This document shows, in pieces, positions 17,378 to 25,394 of a DNA stretch of 64,000 nucleotides. The stretch is from CAWABB01 sp963701735. GTDB lineage: Bacteria > Bacteroidota > Ignavibacteria > UBA10030 > UBA6906. Positions within the stretch are counted from its first letter, which is position 1. The number at the start of each line of letters is the position of its first letter. The stretch spans positions 1 to 64,000 of the forward strand of contig CAVPBI010000003.1 of assembly GCA_963701735.1 (NCBI GenBank), in the 5' to 3' direction. The notes under the pieces are model-generated. The model was not told where the DNA came from, did not search any database, and was given only the letters and a program-made list of their open reading frames with translations. Position numbers and translations under genes: made by a program.

Positions 17378-19809
17378 ATGCGCTCCCTGCCCCGGCTGAC
17401 AGCCCTCACGCTTGCGGTCCTCTCCCACCTGGCGTTCGCCGGCAATAACTCCCGGAGCGTCACCGCCGTCCGCATCGAGACTCCCCCCGTCGTGGACGGG
17501 GTCCTGAACGACCCTGCCTGGAATGCCGCCCGGCCCGCAACGGGCTTCACCCAGCGCGACCCGGTCGATGGCGATTCGGCGTCGGAACGGACCGAAGTCC
17601 GCGTCCTGTTCGACGGTGAAGCGCTGTACTTCGGCGTCATGTGCTTCGATTCGCGCCCCGAGCGCATCGTCGCCCGGCTCGCGCGGCGCGACGATGAGGT
17701 TCCGTCCGACTGGGCCTCCGTCCGGATCGACGCCGATCGTGACCGCCTGAGCGCCTATGAGTTCTCGTTCAATCCCGCAGGCGTGAAGGTCGACATCCTC
17801 CAGTACGATGACGGCGAAGCGGAGGACCCAACGTGGGACGCCGTGTGGGACCTGCAGGTCTCGCGTGGTGAGTCGGGCTGGTCGGCCGAGCTGAGAATCC
17901 CGTTTGGCATGCTGCGGTATCATGAAGAGACCGACGACACGACGGAACAGATCTGGGGGATCAACTTCACCCGCTACATCACCCGACTGAACGAGTCTTC
18001 CCGATGGGCGCACTCCCCGAAGAGCGAAGGCGGCTTCGTCTCGCGCTTCGGCGAGCTGCGAGGTCTGCGGGGTCTCCCGCGGACGCGACCGCTGCAGCTG
18101 CTCCCGTTCGGGGTGGCCGAGTACCGGCACGCTCCCGGGACCGAAACCGTCCTGCCGGTCGACCGCACGCGCTTCGACGCGGGGCTGGACCTCAAGTACG
18201 GCATCGGAAGCAACCTCACGCTCGATATGACCGTGCGTCCCGACTTCGGACAGGTCGAAGCGGATCCCGCCGTGCTGAACCTTTCGACCATCGAAACGTT
18301 CTACCCCGAACAGCGTCCGTTCTTCATCGAAGGGTTCCCGATCATCAGCTTCCCGACGTTCGGCGGGGGCTCCGGCCTGTTCTACTCGAGGCGCATCGGT
18401 CGGGCCATCGACCCCGAAGCGATCGATGTTCCGGACGGGTCGGGCGTAGAGGAGGTCGCGCCCGCGGTGGGGATCGTCGGTGCCGCGAAGCTGACCGGCC
18501 GGCTGTCGAACGGCCTCTCCATCGGCGCCCTGCAGGCGGTGACGCAGCGCGAGTGGGCGACGGTCCGGGATGCGGCCGGGACCAGCTCGAGCGCTCTCGT
18601 TGAACCGCTCGCCTCGTTCACGGTCGTGCGCCTCCGGCAGGAGGTGGCGCCCATGTCGACGATCGGCGGCATTGCGACGGCGACGCTGAAAGAAGATCGC
18701 CGGCCCGCGCTCACCGCTGGCGCGGACTGGGCGCTGCGGTTCGGGGGGAACGCATATCTGCTGGACGGGTTCCTCGCGGGGTCCTCCACGACAAACGGCG
18801 GTGACGCGTATATCACCGGCACGGCAGGGAGGATCCAGGCTGGAACGTGTCGCTGCGCTGCACTGGCTCTGGGAAGTGGGGACGGATTTCACCACGCCGC
18901 GGTACAACGTCAACGACGCCGGCTTCTTCAGACGGCCGAACGACTACGGCCTGATGGGCAGCCTCACCTACAAGGAAGATATCCCGGGTGGATGGTTTCA
19001 GAGCTACGCAGTCGACCTGAGCCTTCACGAGCGCTCGAACTTCGACGGCGCCAATATCAACCGCGAGGCGCGGCTGGCAGGCGAGTGTACCTTCAGGAAC
19101 TTCTGGGAGCTGACCGGTAACGTGGGCTACGACGCCGGGGAATACGATGACCGGGAAACGCGCGGCAACGGACTGTACGACCGGCCGGGAACCGGATCCG
19201 CCACGGCGTACGTCTATACCGATGATCGCGATCCAGTCAGCTTCAAATTCGGGCAGCGGTTCGGATGGGACGACCTGCAGAAAGGAGTTCAGCGCGACGG
19301 AAGTGGGAATCGAAATCCGCCCGATGGGGTGGTTCCAGCTCGACCTGGAGACGGAGTACCAGCGCACGCGGGATCAGGAGGCGTGGGTCGAGAATCTTGA
19401 CCTGTCCGGCGAGACCGCCAGCATCTTCGGAGACCGCTCAACCGATCAGATCGATTTCCGGATGCGGGGAACGGTGGTCTTCACGCGCGACCTGACCCTT
19501 CAGTTCTACGGGCAGGTGTTTGTCGCGCAGGGAGCATACAAGAACTTCAGGCGGCTTACGACGCCCTCCAGTTTCGAGCCGTACGCGTATTCGGGGTCGC
19601 CGGATTTTCTGTCACAGTCCATCATCGGAAACGTCGTGTTCCGGTGGGAATACCGGCCTGGCAGCACACTCTATCTTGTCTGGTCGCACGCGAAGGACTC
19701 GGGCGACGCCCCACCCGGCGGGTCGCTCGCCGACGGAATGCGGGGAGCATTCCGCCTCCCGCCGGCGAACGTGGTGATGCTGAAGGTGAACTATTGGCTG
19801 GAAATCTGA
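17378..19809 (+). CDS. DUF5916 family protein: CBM9-like domain plus outer-membrane beta-barrel (two frame changes)
   Basis: Starts at the ATG at 17378 with a signal peptide (MRSLPRLTALTLAVLSHLAF). The N-terminal 200 residues form a family-9 carbohydrate-binding-like domain (PPVVDGVLNDPAWNAA, VRVLFDGEALYFGVMCFDS, FSFNPAGVKVDILQYDD). Then follows the DUF5916 region (TVRPDFGQVEADPAVLNLS, FYPEQRPFFIEG, FYSRRIGR), usually an outer-membrane barrel. Net extra bases occur near 18840 (resumes in LHWLWEVGTDFTTPRYNVND) and near 19283 (resumes KEFSATEVGIEIRPMGW). The exact repair near 18840 is ambiguous because WNVSLR in the third frame also looks genuine. The protein ends VVMLKVNYWLEI, a typical barrel terminus, giving about 809 aa. 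Its role is unknown; surface-bound carbohydrate or protein handling is inferred from the fold. Confidence 0.8.
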
Positions 19810-19838
19810 CCCCTCGCCGCCGCCTACATCCCCGCAAA

Positions 19839-19866
19839 CGTGAGCGTCACCTAGGTGACGCTCACG
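19839..19866. repeat. Palindrome copy 1 (28 bp perfect, shared 18-bp core)
   Basis: Perfect inverted repeat centred between 19852 and 19853, with core GCGTCACCTAGGTGACGC at 19844-19861 flanked by CGTGA and TCACG. It begins 30 bases after the stop of the DUF5916 gene. No T-run follows on either strand. Confidence 0.9.
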
Positions 19867-20007
19867 GGTTCGATGCAGACATGGGTAACGATTCCGGATC
19901 ATCTCCACCCGCGACACTTTCTCGGCTTTCTGCGCGGCCTCCCGGCTGCACTTCTCTGGCTTCTTGCAGATCCACCAGGTCCCCCGACGCCCCACGCGAC
20001 GCCCACA

Positions 20008-20031
20008 CGTGCGTCACCTAGGTGACGCACG
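20008..20031. repeat. Palindrome copy 2 (24 bp perfect, shared 18-bp core)
   Basis: Core at 20011-20028 identical to copy 1, flanked by CGT and ACG. In minus-strand direction it lies 30 bases beyond the stop of the PDZ gene, mirroring the placement of copy 1 after the convergent DUF5916 gene. A second short palindrome (GTGTATACAC) follows at 20036-20045. Confidence 0.9.
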
Positions 20032-20060
20032 AATTGTGTATACACACATAGGTTACAGCT

Positions 20061-21079
20061 CTAGATCGTCCGCTTCCGCATCACCCTCTTGACTTCCTGC
20101 GCGGCACGCTCCGCCTCGCGCTTCGCTTCAGCGCCCTTTTTCTTGACCTCTTCCTGTACGCGCTTGAGCTCCTGCTGGATCTGCTTCTGATGCTCCTTCA
20201 TTCGGATGCCTTCCTCGCGCAAGCCCTCAAGGTCGAAATCGAAATCGAACTCCGGAGCCGCGTGTGACCGGAAGCGGTAGACCTTCGGATTCGACTCCTC
20301 GTCGACGGTTACCGTTGAGCTCCTGCGGGCTCCCTTCCTGACATATCCCACCGTGACGGTATCACCCGCTTTGTAATCACCTAAGCGCCCAGTGCATGTC
20401 GTCGATATCGTCCACATCGACCGAACCCATGCTCACGATGACATCCCCCGCTTTCAGGCCGGCTTTCGCTCCGGGCCCCTCTTTCTCCACCTCGCTCACC
20501 AGAATTCCGCGCCCGCCGGGAATCTCGAAGTACTCGGCCAGCTGCCGGTTCAGATCCATCACGCTCAGCCCGAGCGTCCCTCCGCCCATGAACTTGAAAT
20601 GGCCGGGTGCCATGAGCGCCAGGGGGGCCCCGGGTGCCTGCGGCGCCCACGCGGCCGCGTGTTTCGGCGGCTTCGCCACCGTCACCTGAATCGACTTCCG
20701 GTCGTTCCGGCGCATCACCACGCACTCGGCCGCCTTGCCGGGTTCCGCCTTCGCGACGGCACGTATCAGATCGCCGGCGTCGTCGATCGTCTTCCCGTTG
20801 AACGACACGATGATGTCATCCTCCTTGATACCCGCCTTCTCGGCCGGACTGTCGTCCGAGACCGAGTTCACCAGCGCCCCCTTCTCGGTCTTCACGTTCA
20901 TCCGACGGGCGAGCCGCTCGCTCATGTCTTCGACCGAAACGCCGAGCCATGCGCGCTTCTCGGATGAGACCACTTGCGACCTCGTACTCATGTTCGGCAT
21001 CCCGTTCCCGCTGCGCGCACGACGTGGACGTCATGATCACGCCGGCGACGGCGGCCGCTGCAAGCACCTGGAATATCAT
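20061..21079 (-). CDS. Envelope protein with two PDZ domains and C-terminal coiled coil (two frame changes)
   Basis: The ATG at 21079 starts a leader with a lipobox-like end (MIFQVLAAAAVAGVIMTSTSC). The first PDZ follows (RAWLGVSVEDMSERLARR, NSVSDDSPAEKAGIKEDDII, FNGKTIDD), then the second (GTLGLSVMDLNRQLAEYF, VEKEGPGAKAGLKAGDVIV). The C-terminus is a charged coiled coil (MKEHQKQIQQELKRVQEEVK). No protease catalytic triad is present, so this is a PDZ adaptor rather than an HtrA protease. Extra bases lie near 20965 (between the leader and VVSSEKRAWLG) and near 20388 (HWAL then GDYKAGDTVTVGYV). Corrected length is about 338 aa. It is last in the sigma/anti-sigma/HEAT/PDZ gene string and probably senses or scaffolds envelope stress. 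Confidence 0.78.
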
Positions 21080-21112
21080 TGTCTCTCCTTCCGCACGTTG
21101 TATGGTGGCTGT

Positions 21113-21127
21113 GTTGTCTTAGACAAC
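21113..21127. promoter_or_regulatory. Inverted repeat GTTGTCT-T-AGACAAC
   Basis: A 7-bp perfect dyad with a one-base centre in the 78-base gap between the HEAT gene and the PDZ gene. It could be a protein-binding dyad giving the PDZ gene separate control, or a small hairpin in the operon mRNA. No adjacent promoter boxes are convincing. Confidence 0.4.
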
Positions 21128-21157
21128 GCGACATGCCGGACGGTTGACATCGTTCCG

Positions 21158-22273
21158 CTATTCATCCTTCAGAATCTCGAAGAGGGCGGAGCGGGCGCGT
21201 TCGGTCCCGATTCCGCCGAGGTAGAACACCGCCTCCCGGCGCAGGTCGTAGTCCTCGTCCGAAACGGCGACGGTCTTGAGGAAATCCACCGCGCGATCGT
21301 TCCCGATGCCGGCGATCGAATAGAAGATGGCCTTGCGCTGTTCCTGCCGCTCCCGCGGCACGTCCTCGTAGAGGTCGATCAGCTTTTCGACGCGTTCGTT
21401 CCTGGTCGCCCGGTGTTCGCCGATCAGGTCGACGGCCAGGACCTGCAGGTCGCTGCTCGTGTCAGAGCGTGCGACCGTCACGAGGAACGAGAGCACCTCC
21501 GGATCGCGGAAGCGCGCCGCCGATTCGATCGCCACCTCGCGCACCGGCTCGGGTTGGCGGTTGTCGGTCGCGATGACGCGCAGCTTCTCGAAAGCGGCGG
21601 GGGTCCTCGGGGGCATGGCCGAGAGCGCGGAGAGCCTCGATCTTCACCTCCACCGCGGGGGCAAGCGCCACCCGGTCGGGGATGCGGGGCTTCACGATCG
21701 CGTTGGGGGAGATGAACATGTACCGCCTCATCTCCTCCTGCTGCCGTTTGAGAACCCGCTCCTGCCTGGCGAGTGCGGCCTCGATCGCGAGCTGCTGCTC
21801 GTACATTGCTTTGGGGGCCCGCGCTGCACCTCGATGTGTGCCGGCGGGATCATGATGCGCAGGTCGCCCGGCTGGAGCTCCACGAGATCTACGATGGCGT
21901 CGTCGACATAGCGGCTTCGGGGGTTCTGCTTGATGAATGCGCGGTATGCGTCGATTGCGCGCGACCGGTCCGTGTGCATGAGCGCGTACGCGGACCAGTA
22001 CTGGGCGTCGTCGGCATACCGGCTCTTCGGGTGCTTTGCCCTCAGCTCGTCGAAAATCTTCCGCGCGGTTTCCCACTCCTCGTTGAGGATCTTCGCGTAT
22101 CCGTCGCGGTACGCAGCATAGCCCGGATCGTCGGGAGATTCGTCTGCTCCGGCCCGCGGGGCGCCGACAAATGCGAACGAGAACCTCGCCGCCTCGGATT
22201 GCCCGTACGAGGCAGCGGCAAACGCCACCCCCAGGACGACGATCGTCCCACACATTATTCTCAATCGTTTCAT
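21158..22273 (-). CDS. Exported TPR/HEAT-repeat protein (two frame changes)
   Basis: Start is the ATG at 22273, with GGAG nine bases upstream. A signal peptide (MKRLRIMCGTIVVLGVAFAA) is followed by YbgF-like tetratricopeptide units (KILNEEWETARKIFDEL, KHPKSRYADDAQYWSAYALM, AYRAFIKQNPRSRYVDDAI). A coiled-coil linker (LAIEAALARQERVLKRQQEE) leads to C-terminal HEAT-like repeats (PVREVAIESAARFRDPEVLS, KAIFYSIAGIGNDRAVDFLK, RREAVFYLGGIGTERARSAL). A base is missing from a C-run near 21808 and one is extra near 21614. Corrected length is about 371 aa. It lies 16 bases after the anti-sigma gene, hence the same operon. The repeat architecture suggests protein-protein scaffolding in the periplasm; no enzyme motif is seen. 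Confidence 0.78.
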
Positions 22274-22289
22274 GCTCACTCCCTCCACG

Positions 22290-23093
22290 TCATCGCCCGG
22301 AGGTGCGGACGATCATCCCTCTCGACGAGAGCTGCTCCGCCATCCGGACCTTGAACAGCAGATTCTGTTGACGGATCCCTTGCCGAATGAGGTAGAGATC
22401 CGACGCGGGCGCTTGCTCCCGCGAGTTTGCGACTTCGATCATGATCTTTTCGAGATCGGCCAGGACCTCCGACGATTGCGGGTCCAGCACCTCCGAGCGG
22501 TAACGACGGTTGTCAGCCAGGAGCCGCCGCGACGCATCACGCTCGACCGAGAGATCCGTCGTCGCCCCGGAATCCACCGGCTTGTTCGTGAGCCCCACGA
22601 GGAGGTTCTTCGAGCGCCGGAGATGTGCCGAGATGTCGGCCTCGGCAGGCGAGTCCTGCCCGACCGGTTCGGCCCGCGTGACCGCCGTGTCCTCGACAGG
22701 TTCCTGGCGTTCCCACGGGCGGAACACGAGCGTGGCCGTGACGGCAAGGACGAGCGTCGCGAGGGCGAATGCGACGGCGGGGCGGGGGGATGGCAGGAGC
22801 ACCCGGAGCCGTTCCGCCAGCGTCAGGGCATGCGTGCGCGCGGCAGGCCGGGTGGACGGGAGGTTCCGTTCGATCCTCGCGGCGAGCTCCGCCCAGTGCG
22901 CTTCGTCGATGCGGTCGCTCGGTCGCTCCTGCGGCCGGGGGACCGCCGCCACGACCTGTTCGAGCTCGTCGACCGCCGCACGGCATTCCACGCACGTACG
23001 AAGGTGGACCCTCACGGCCTCCATCTCCTCCGCGCTCAGGTCGTTCATCACGAAGTCATACAGCGTGTCCTGTATCTCTCCGTGCGATTTCAT
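22290..23093 (-). CDS. Anti-sigma factor with ZAS-type zinc finger and one membrane helix
   Basis: A 267-aa single-pass membrane protein. The cytoplasmic N-terminus carries the HxxxCxxC motif of zinc-binding anti-sigma domains (VHLRTCVECRAAVDELE). A single membrane helix (AVAFALATLVLAVTATLVF, near residues 120-138) separates it from a helical extracytoplasmic part rich in charged residues (DLEKIMIEVANSREQ). The ATG at 23093 overlaps the TGA of the sigma gene (ATGA), the usual coupling of a sigma factor with its own inhibitor. The frame extends further upstream, but the overlap and the family N-terminus decide the start. Release of the sigma factor would require signal-driven proteolysis or conformational change. 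Confidence 0.85.
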   Translation of the reverse strand: MKSHGEIQDTLYDFVMNDLSAEEMEAVRVHLRTCVECRAAVDELEQVVAAVPRPQERPSDRIDEAHWAELAARIERNLPSTRPAARTHALTLAERLRVLLPSPRPAVAFALATLVLAVTATLVFRPWERQEPVEDTAVTRAEPVGQDSPAEADISAHLRRSKNLLVGLTNKPVDSGATTDLSVERDASRRLLADNRRYRSEVLDPQSSEVLADLEKIMIEVANSREQAPASDLYLIRQGIRQQNLLFKVRMAEQLSSRGMIVRTSGR

Positions 23094-23643
23094 CCCGCTT
23101 CGTCCTTCAGAAAGTGTAGCTTCGATCGCATCTTGCTGAGCCCGCGGAAGAGATGGGTCTTGACCGTCCCTTCCGAACACTGCAGGATCCTGCTGACCTG
23201 CTCCGTCGACATCCCTTCGTAGTGTCGCAGGATCACGACTGCCCGCTGGAGCGTGGGGAGCTCATGCAGTGCCCGCTCGAGGTGGCCCCGCAGGTCGATC
23301 GCCGAGGATCGACTCCCTCTGTGCTGGCGAGCGGGACGGCGTTCATGATGGGCACTTCGCGCAGGGCCTTCGTTCGTTCGCGTTTCACCCGGTTCAGCGA
23401 GAGGTTGACAACAATGCGGTGCAGCCACGTCGAGAACTTCGCGTCTCCCCTGAATTCCTCGAGCGCATCGAACGCCCGCAGGAAGGCGTCCTGGACGATA
23501 TCGTCTGCGATGTCATGATCGCGAACGAACCCGAACGCGACATCGTAGGCCCCCCTGATATGGTGCTCGACGAGCAGGCGAAATGCGCTCCGGTCGCCTT
23601 CGCGTGCCCGCAGGAGCAGTTGCTGCTCGTCAGCAGCACCCAT
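23090..23643 (-). CDS. ECF-type RNA polymerase sigma factor (one frame change)
   Basis: Sigma-70 family protein with only regions 2 and 4. Region 2 contains LLLRAREGDRSAFRLLVEHH, DIADDIVQDAFLRAFDAL and KFSTWLHRIVVNLSLNR. Region 4 contains LERALHELPTLQRAVVILRH, EGMSTEQVSRILQCSEGTVK and THLFRGLSKMRSKL. One base is missing near 23300, in the linker between the two regions (the frame resumes AIDLRGHLERALHEL). The ATG at 23643 is preferred over an upstream GTG at 23682 because AGGA lies seven bases before it. Corrected length is about 184 aa, typical for ECF factors. It heads the sigma/anti-sigma/HEAT/PDZ operon, whose genes are its likeliest targets. Confidence 0.86.
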
Positions 23644-23779
23644 GCGTGTATCCTGCGGTATATGGCTCTGGGGGTTAGACACCCGATTGGGCTTTTTCGT
23701 TGACAGAGAGGAAAGAAATGTCAGTTATCAGCGATCGGATATCTGATGTCTGGCATGAAAAAGGCGAAGAAATGGGCTT

Positions 23780-23800
23780 CCCCGGCGGTGGTCGCCGGGG
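23780..23800 (-). terminator. Hairpin terminator after the DUF1573 gene
   Basis: Perfect 8-bp stem CCCCGGCG / CGCCGGGG with loop GTGGT, 47 bases past the stop of the minus-strand DUF1573 gene. A T-rich stretch (CCTTTTTCATG) follows only after about 15 more bases, so termination strength is uncertain. Confidence 0.55.
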
Positions 23801-23847
23801 TGCCCTCCTAGAGGAGAAACGTCAAACGATGGGGTTTGTTGCGGGGC

Positions 23848-24603
23848 CTATTCGAACTTGAACTGCTTGGCGGTCCCGAACACGGGGATGTACACCTCGG
23901 GCTGCCGCGTGCTGGAAGTCTCGATGTAGACCGCGTCGGAGATGACGGCGGCCTCTTTCGGCGCCTTCAGCGTTGCCGTGACCGTGACCTGTTTCCCGGG
24001 GAGCACTGGTTCGGTCGGGAGCTTCACTGTCAGTCCTTCCATCGACGTGCGGATCTTGAGGAGCTTGATCGGGGTCTTCCCCGCGTTGCTCACGGTGATC
24101 GTCACGGACGACGCACGACCCACTTCCGCCTCCTTGAACCAGAAGCTCTGCGGTTCGACAACGATTTCCTGGATCACCGTTGCCGTGAGTTCGATGATGG
24201 TCGCCGGATGGGCGGGATCGTTCGAGCGCACCGTGATGGTCTTCTTCACGGGGCCGCTGAAGCTCTTCGCGTTGAACGTCACCTTGAGTGAGCCGGTTGC
24301 GCCAGGCGTGAGGCGATCGGTGGATGCGACGGTGCCCGTGCATCCGCATGAAGCGGCGACTTCGCCGATCAGCAGGGTCTCGTTCCCGGCGTTCTTCAGC
24401 GTGACCATCCGTTCGACGACCTGGCCGCGGTAGAGCGTGTCGAGGGCAAGGGATGTGCCGCCGACCACCACGAGGGACGGTTGTGCCGATGCTTCCGGCG
24501 ACGTGGCGAGGAGCGCGGCGAAGGCGGTGAGCATCGCGGCGAAGATGGTGAAGACCGCGCGGGTACGCGCTGAGCCGGAGATCTTCTCGACCGGGTTTTT
24601 CAT
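23848..24603 (-). CDS. DUF1573 domain exported protein
   Basis: A 251-aa protein. The ATG at 24603 opens a signal peptide (VFTIFAAMLTAFAALLATSP, cut near SAQ). An in-frame TTG at 24627 is rejected because it coincides with the predicted transcription start. The DUF1573 signature is present: LDTLYRGQVVERMVTLKNAG followed by GEVAASCGCTGTV, with the paired cysteines of that family, then TPGATGSLKVTFNAKSFSG. A second Ig-like ASPM/SPD-2/Hydin-type domain follows (VTITVSNAGKTPIKLLKI). Such proteins are common exported proteins in Bacteroidota-Chlorobiota; the molecular role is unknown. It has its own strong promoter and no indel. Confidence 0.85.
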   Translation of the reverse strand: MKNPVEKISGSARTRAVFTIFAAMLTAFAALLATSPEASAQPSLVVVGGTSLALDTLYRGQVVERMVTLKNAGNETLLIGEVAASCGCTGTVASTDRLTPGATGSLKVTFNAKSFSGPVKKTITVRSNDPAHPATIIELTATVIQEIVVEPQSFWFKEAEVGRASSVTITVSNAGKTPIKLLKIRTSMEGLTVKLPTEPVLPGKQVTVTATLKAPKEAAVISDAVYIETSSTRQPEVYIPVFGTAKQFKFE

Positions 24604-24631
24604 TGGGACCAGGGTTGTTGTTGTCAATGCT

Positions 24632-24662
24632 CAAATCTATGTGACTTTTCCCGGCGAGTCAA
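24632..24662 (-). promoter_or_regulatory. Promoter of the DUF1573 gene, TTGACT-N17-TAGATTTG
   Basis: Minus strand: TTGACT (24662-24657), 17-base spacer, then TAGATTTG (24639-24632), a perfect TAnnTTTG box. The predicted leader to the ATG at 24603 is about 22 bases. This is one of the clearest promoters in the window. Confidence 0.7.
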
Positions 24663-24736
24663 CTCCCTTTCCGGGGTTCATCCGGGGCCTTGGGTGGCAG
24701 GGGCCGTGAGGGGCTGGCAGCCCCCACGACCCCGGA

Positions 24737-24768
24737 CACACGAGCGTCACCTAGGTGACGCTCGTGTG
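24737..24768. repeat. Palindrome copy 3 (32 bp perfect, shared 18-bp core)
   Basis: Core at 24744-24761 identical to the other copies, flanked by CACACGA and TCGTGTG. The symmetry continues imperfectly for about 15 more bases on each side (CCCCCACGACCCC against GGGGTTCGTGGGGG), making the longest hairpin of the family. It lies 57 bases beyond the stop of the minus-strand small exported protein. Confidence 0.9.
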
Positions 24769-24824
24769 GGGTTCGTGGGGGTCACATGGGGGTATGGTGC
24801 GCAGGCCGGGCCGGGCCCGGTGTG

Positions 24825-25243
24825 TCACCTTCCTGAGACCCTGGTGAATCGCGACCGGATCGGGGCTGCTGTCACCCGGCCCTGTGCAAAGGTGAGTCTG
24901 TGAAGGTCTGTCTGCCCCCTGTACGTGATCCTGAGGATCGTCGTCGGGTAGCGGATCTCGCCGAGGTAGAGCGTTCCTGTGGCCTCCGAAGGGAGCGAGA
25001 CGCACGGCGAGGGGCGGCCCATGCCGTGGACGGCCAGGATGACGTGTCGCGCGAGCTCCAGGACGAGCCCCGGATGGTGTAACCGGCGCAGGGATAAGTC
25101 GTTGTGGAGACGATGGAGGCTTCAAGGCCGGCGGGCTGAGCGGTCCGGACCTTCAGGGCGATCTTAAAGCTGGTATCCAGCTCGCCATAGGACTGGGCGA
25201 AAGCCGAGGAAACCGCAAATATGAGGAGCGTCAGAACTTCCGC
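24825..25243 (-). CDS. Small exported protein of unknown function (one frame change, start unresolved)
   Basis: A minus-strand coding stretch of about 137 codons. It begins with a signal-peptide-like segment (VLTLLIFAVSSAFAQ) followed by YGELDTSFKIALKVRTAQ and STTTYPCAGYTI. One G is missing from a G-run near 25065. The frame then resumes GLVLELARHVILAVHGMG, continuing through GTLYLGEIRYPTTILRITYR to a TGA at 24825-24827. No ATG, GTG or TTG sits at the expected place before the signal peptide, so the start is lost to a further error or uses an unusual codon; the end given (25243) is the first clearly coding codon. I do not recognise the family. It lies between two sets of palindromes, downstream of the BNR lipoprotein. 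Confidence 0.5.
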
Positions 25244-25306
25244 TCTGCGCCGGGCTCCCGTGGGAGCAGGGGAGACGGCAGCCGAGGGGCGGCCAGGGGG
25301 GCGGCT

Positions 25307-25332
25307 ATGTGCGTCACCTAGGTGACGCACAT
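25307..25332. repeat. Palindrome copy 4 (26 bp perfect, shared 18-bp core)
   Basis: Core at 25311-25328 flanked by ATGT and ACAT. Centre-to-centre distance to copy 5 is 61 bases. It sits downstream (minus direction) of the BNR lipoprotein stop. Confidence 0.9.
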
Positions 25333-25366
25333 GGTGAAGTCCTGGGAGGGCGGCCAAGAGGGTGGC

Positions 25367-25394
25367 CACGTGCGTCACCTAGGTGACGCACGTG
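25367..25394. repeat. Palindrome copy 5 (28 bp perfect, overlaps a stop codon)
   Basis: Core at 25372-25389 flanked by CACGT and ACGTG. On the minus strand it encodes the last residues (RASPR) and the TGA stop of the BNR-repeat lipoprotein. Confidence 0.9.

Noticed and set aside
16013..18913. A 966-codon minus-strand frame spanning the lipoprotein and the DUF5916 gene
   Set aside because: It joins the middle third of the frameshifted lipoprotein to antisense sequence of the DUF5916 gene. The lipoprotein's own start, promoter and terminator define a smaller gene.
19839..25394. The palindromes as ends of a mobile element carrying the sigma-factor genes
   Set aside because: They are symmetric single sites rather than terminal inverted repeats, show no target duplications that I can see, and no transposase or recombinase is present between them.
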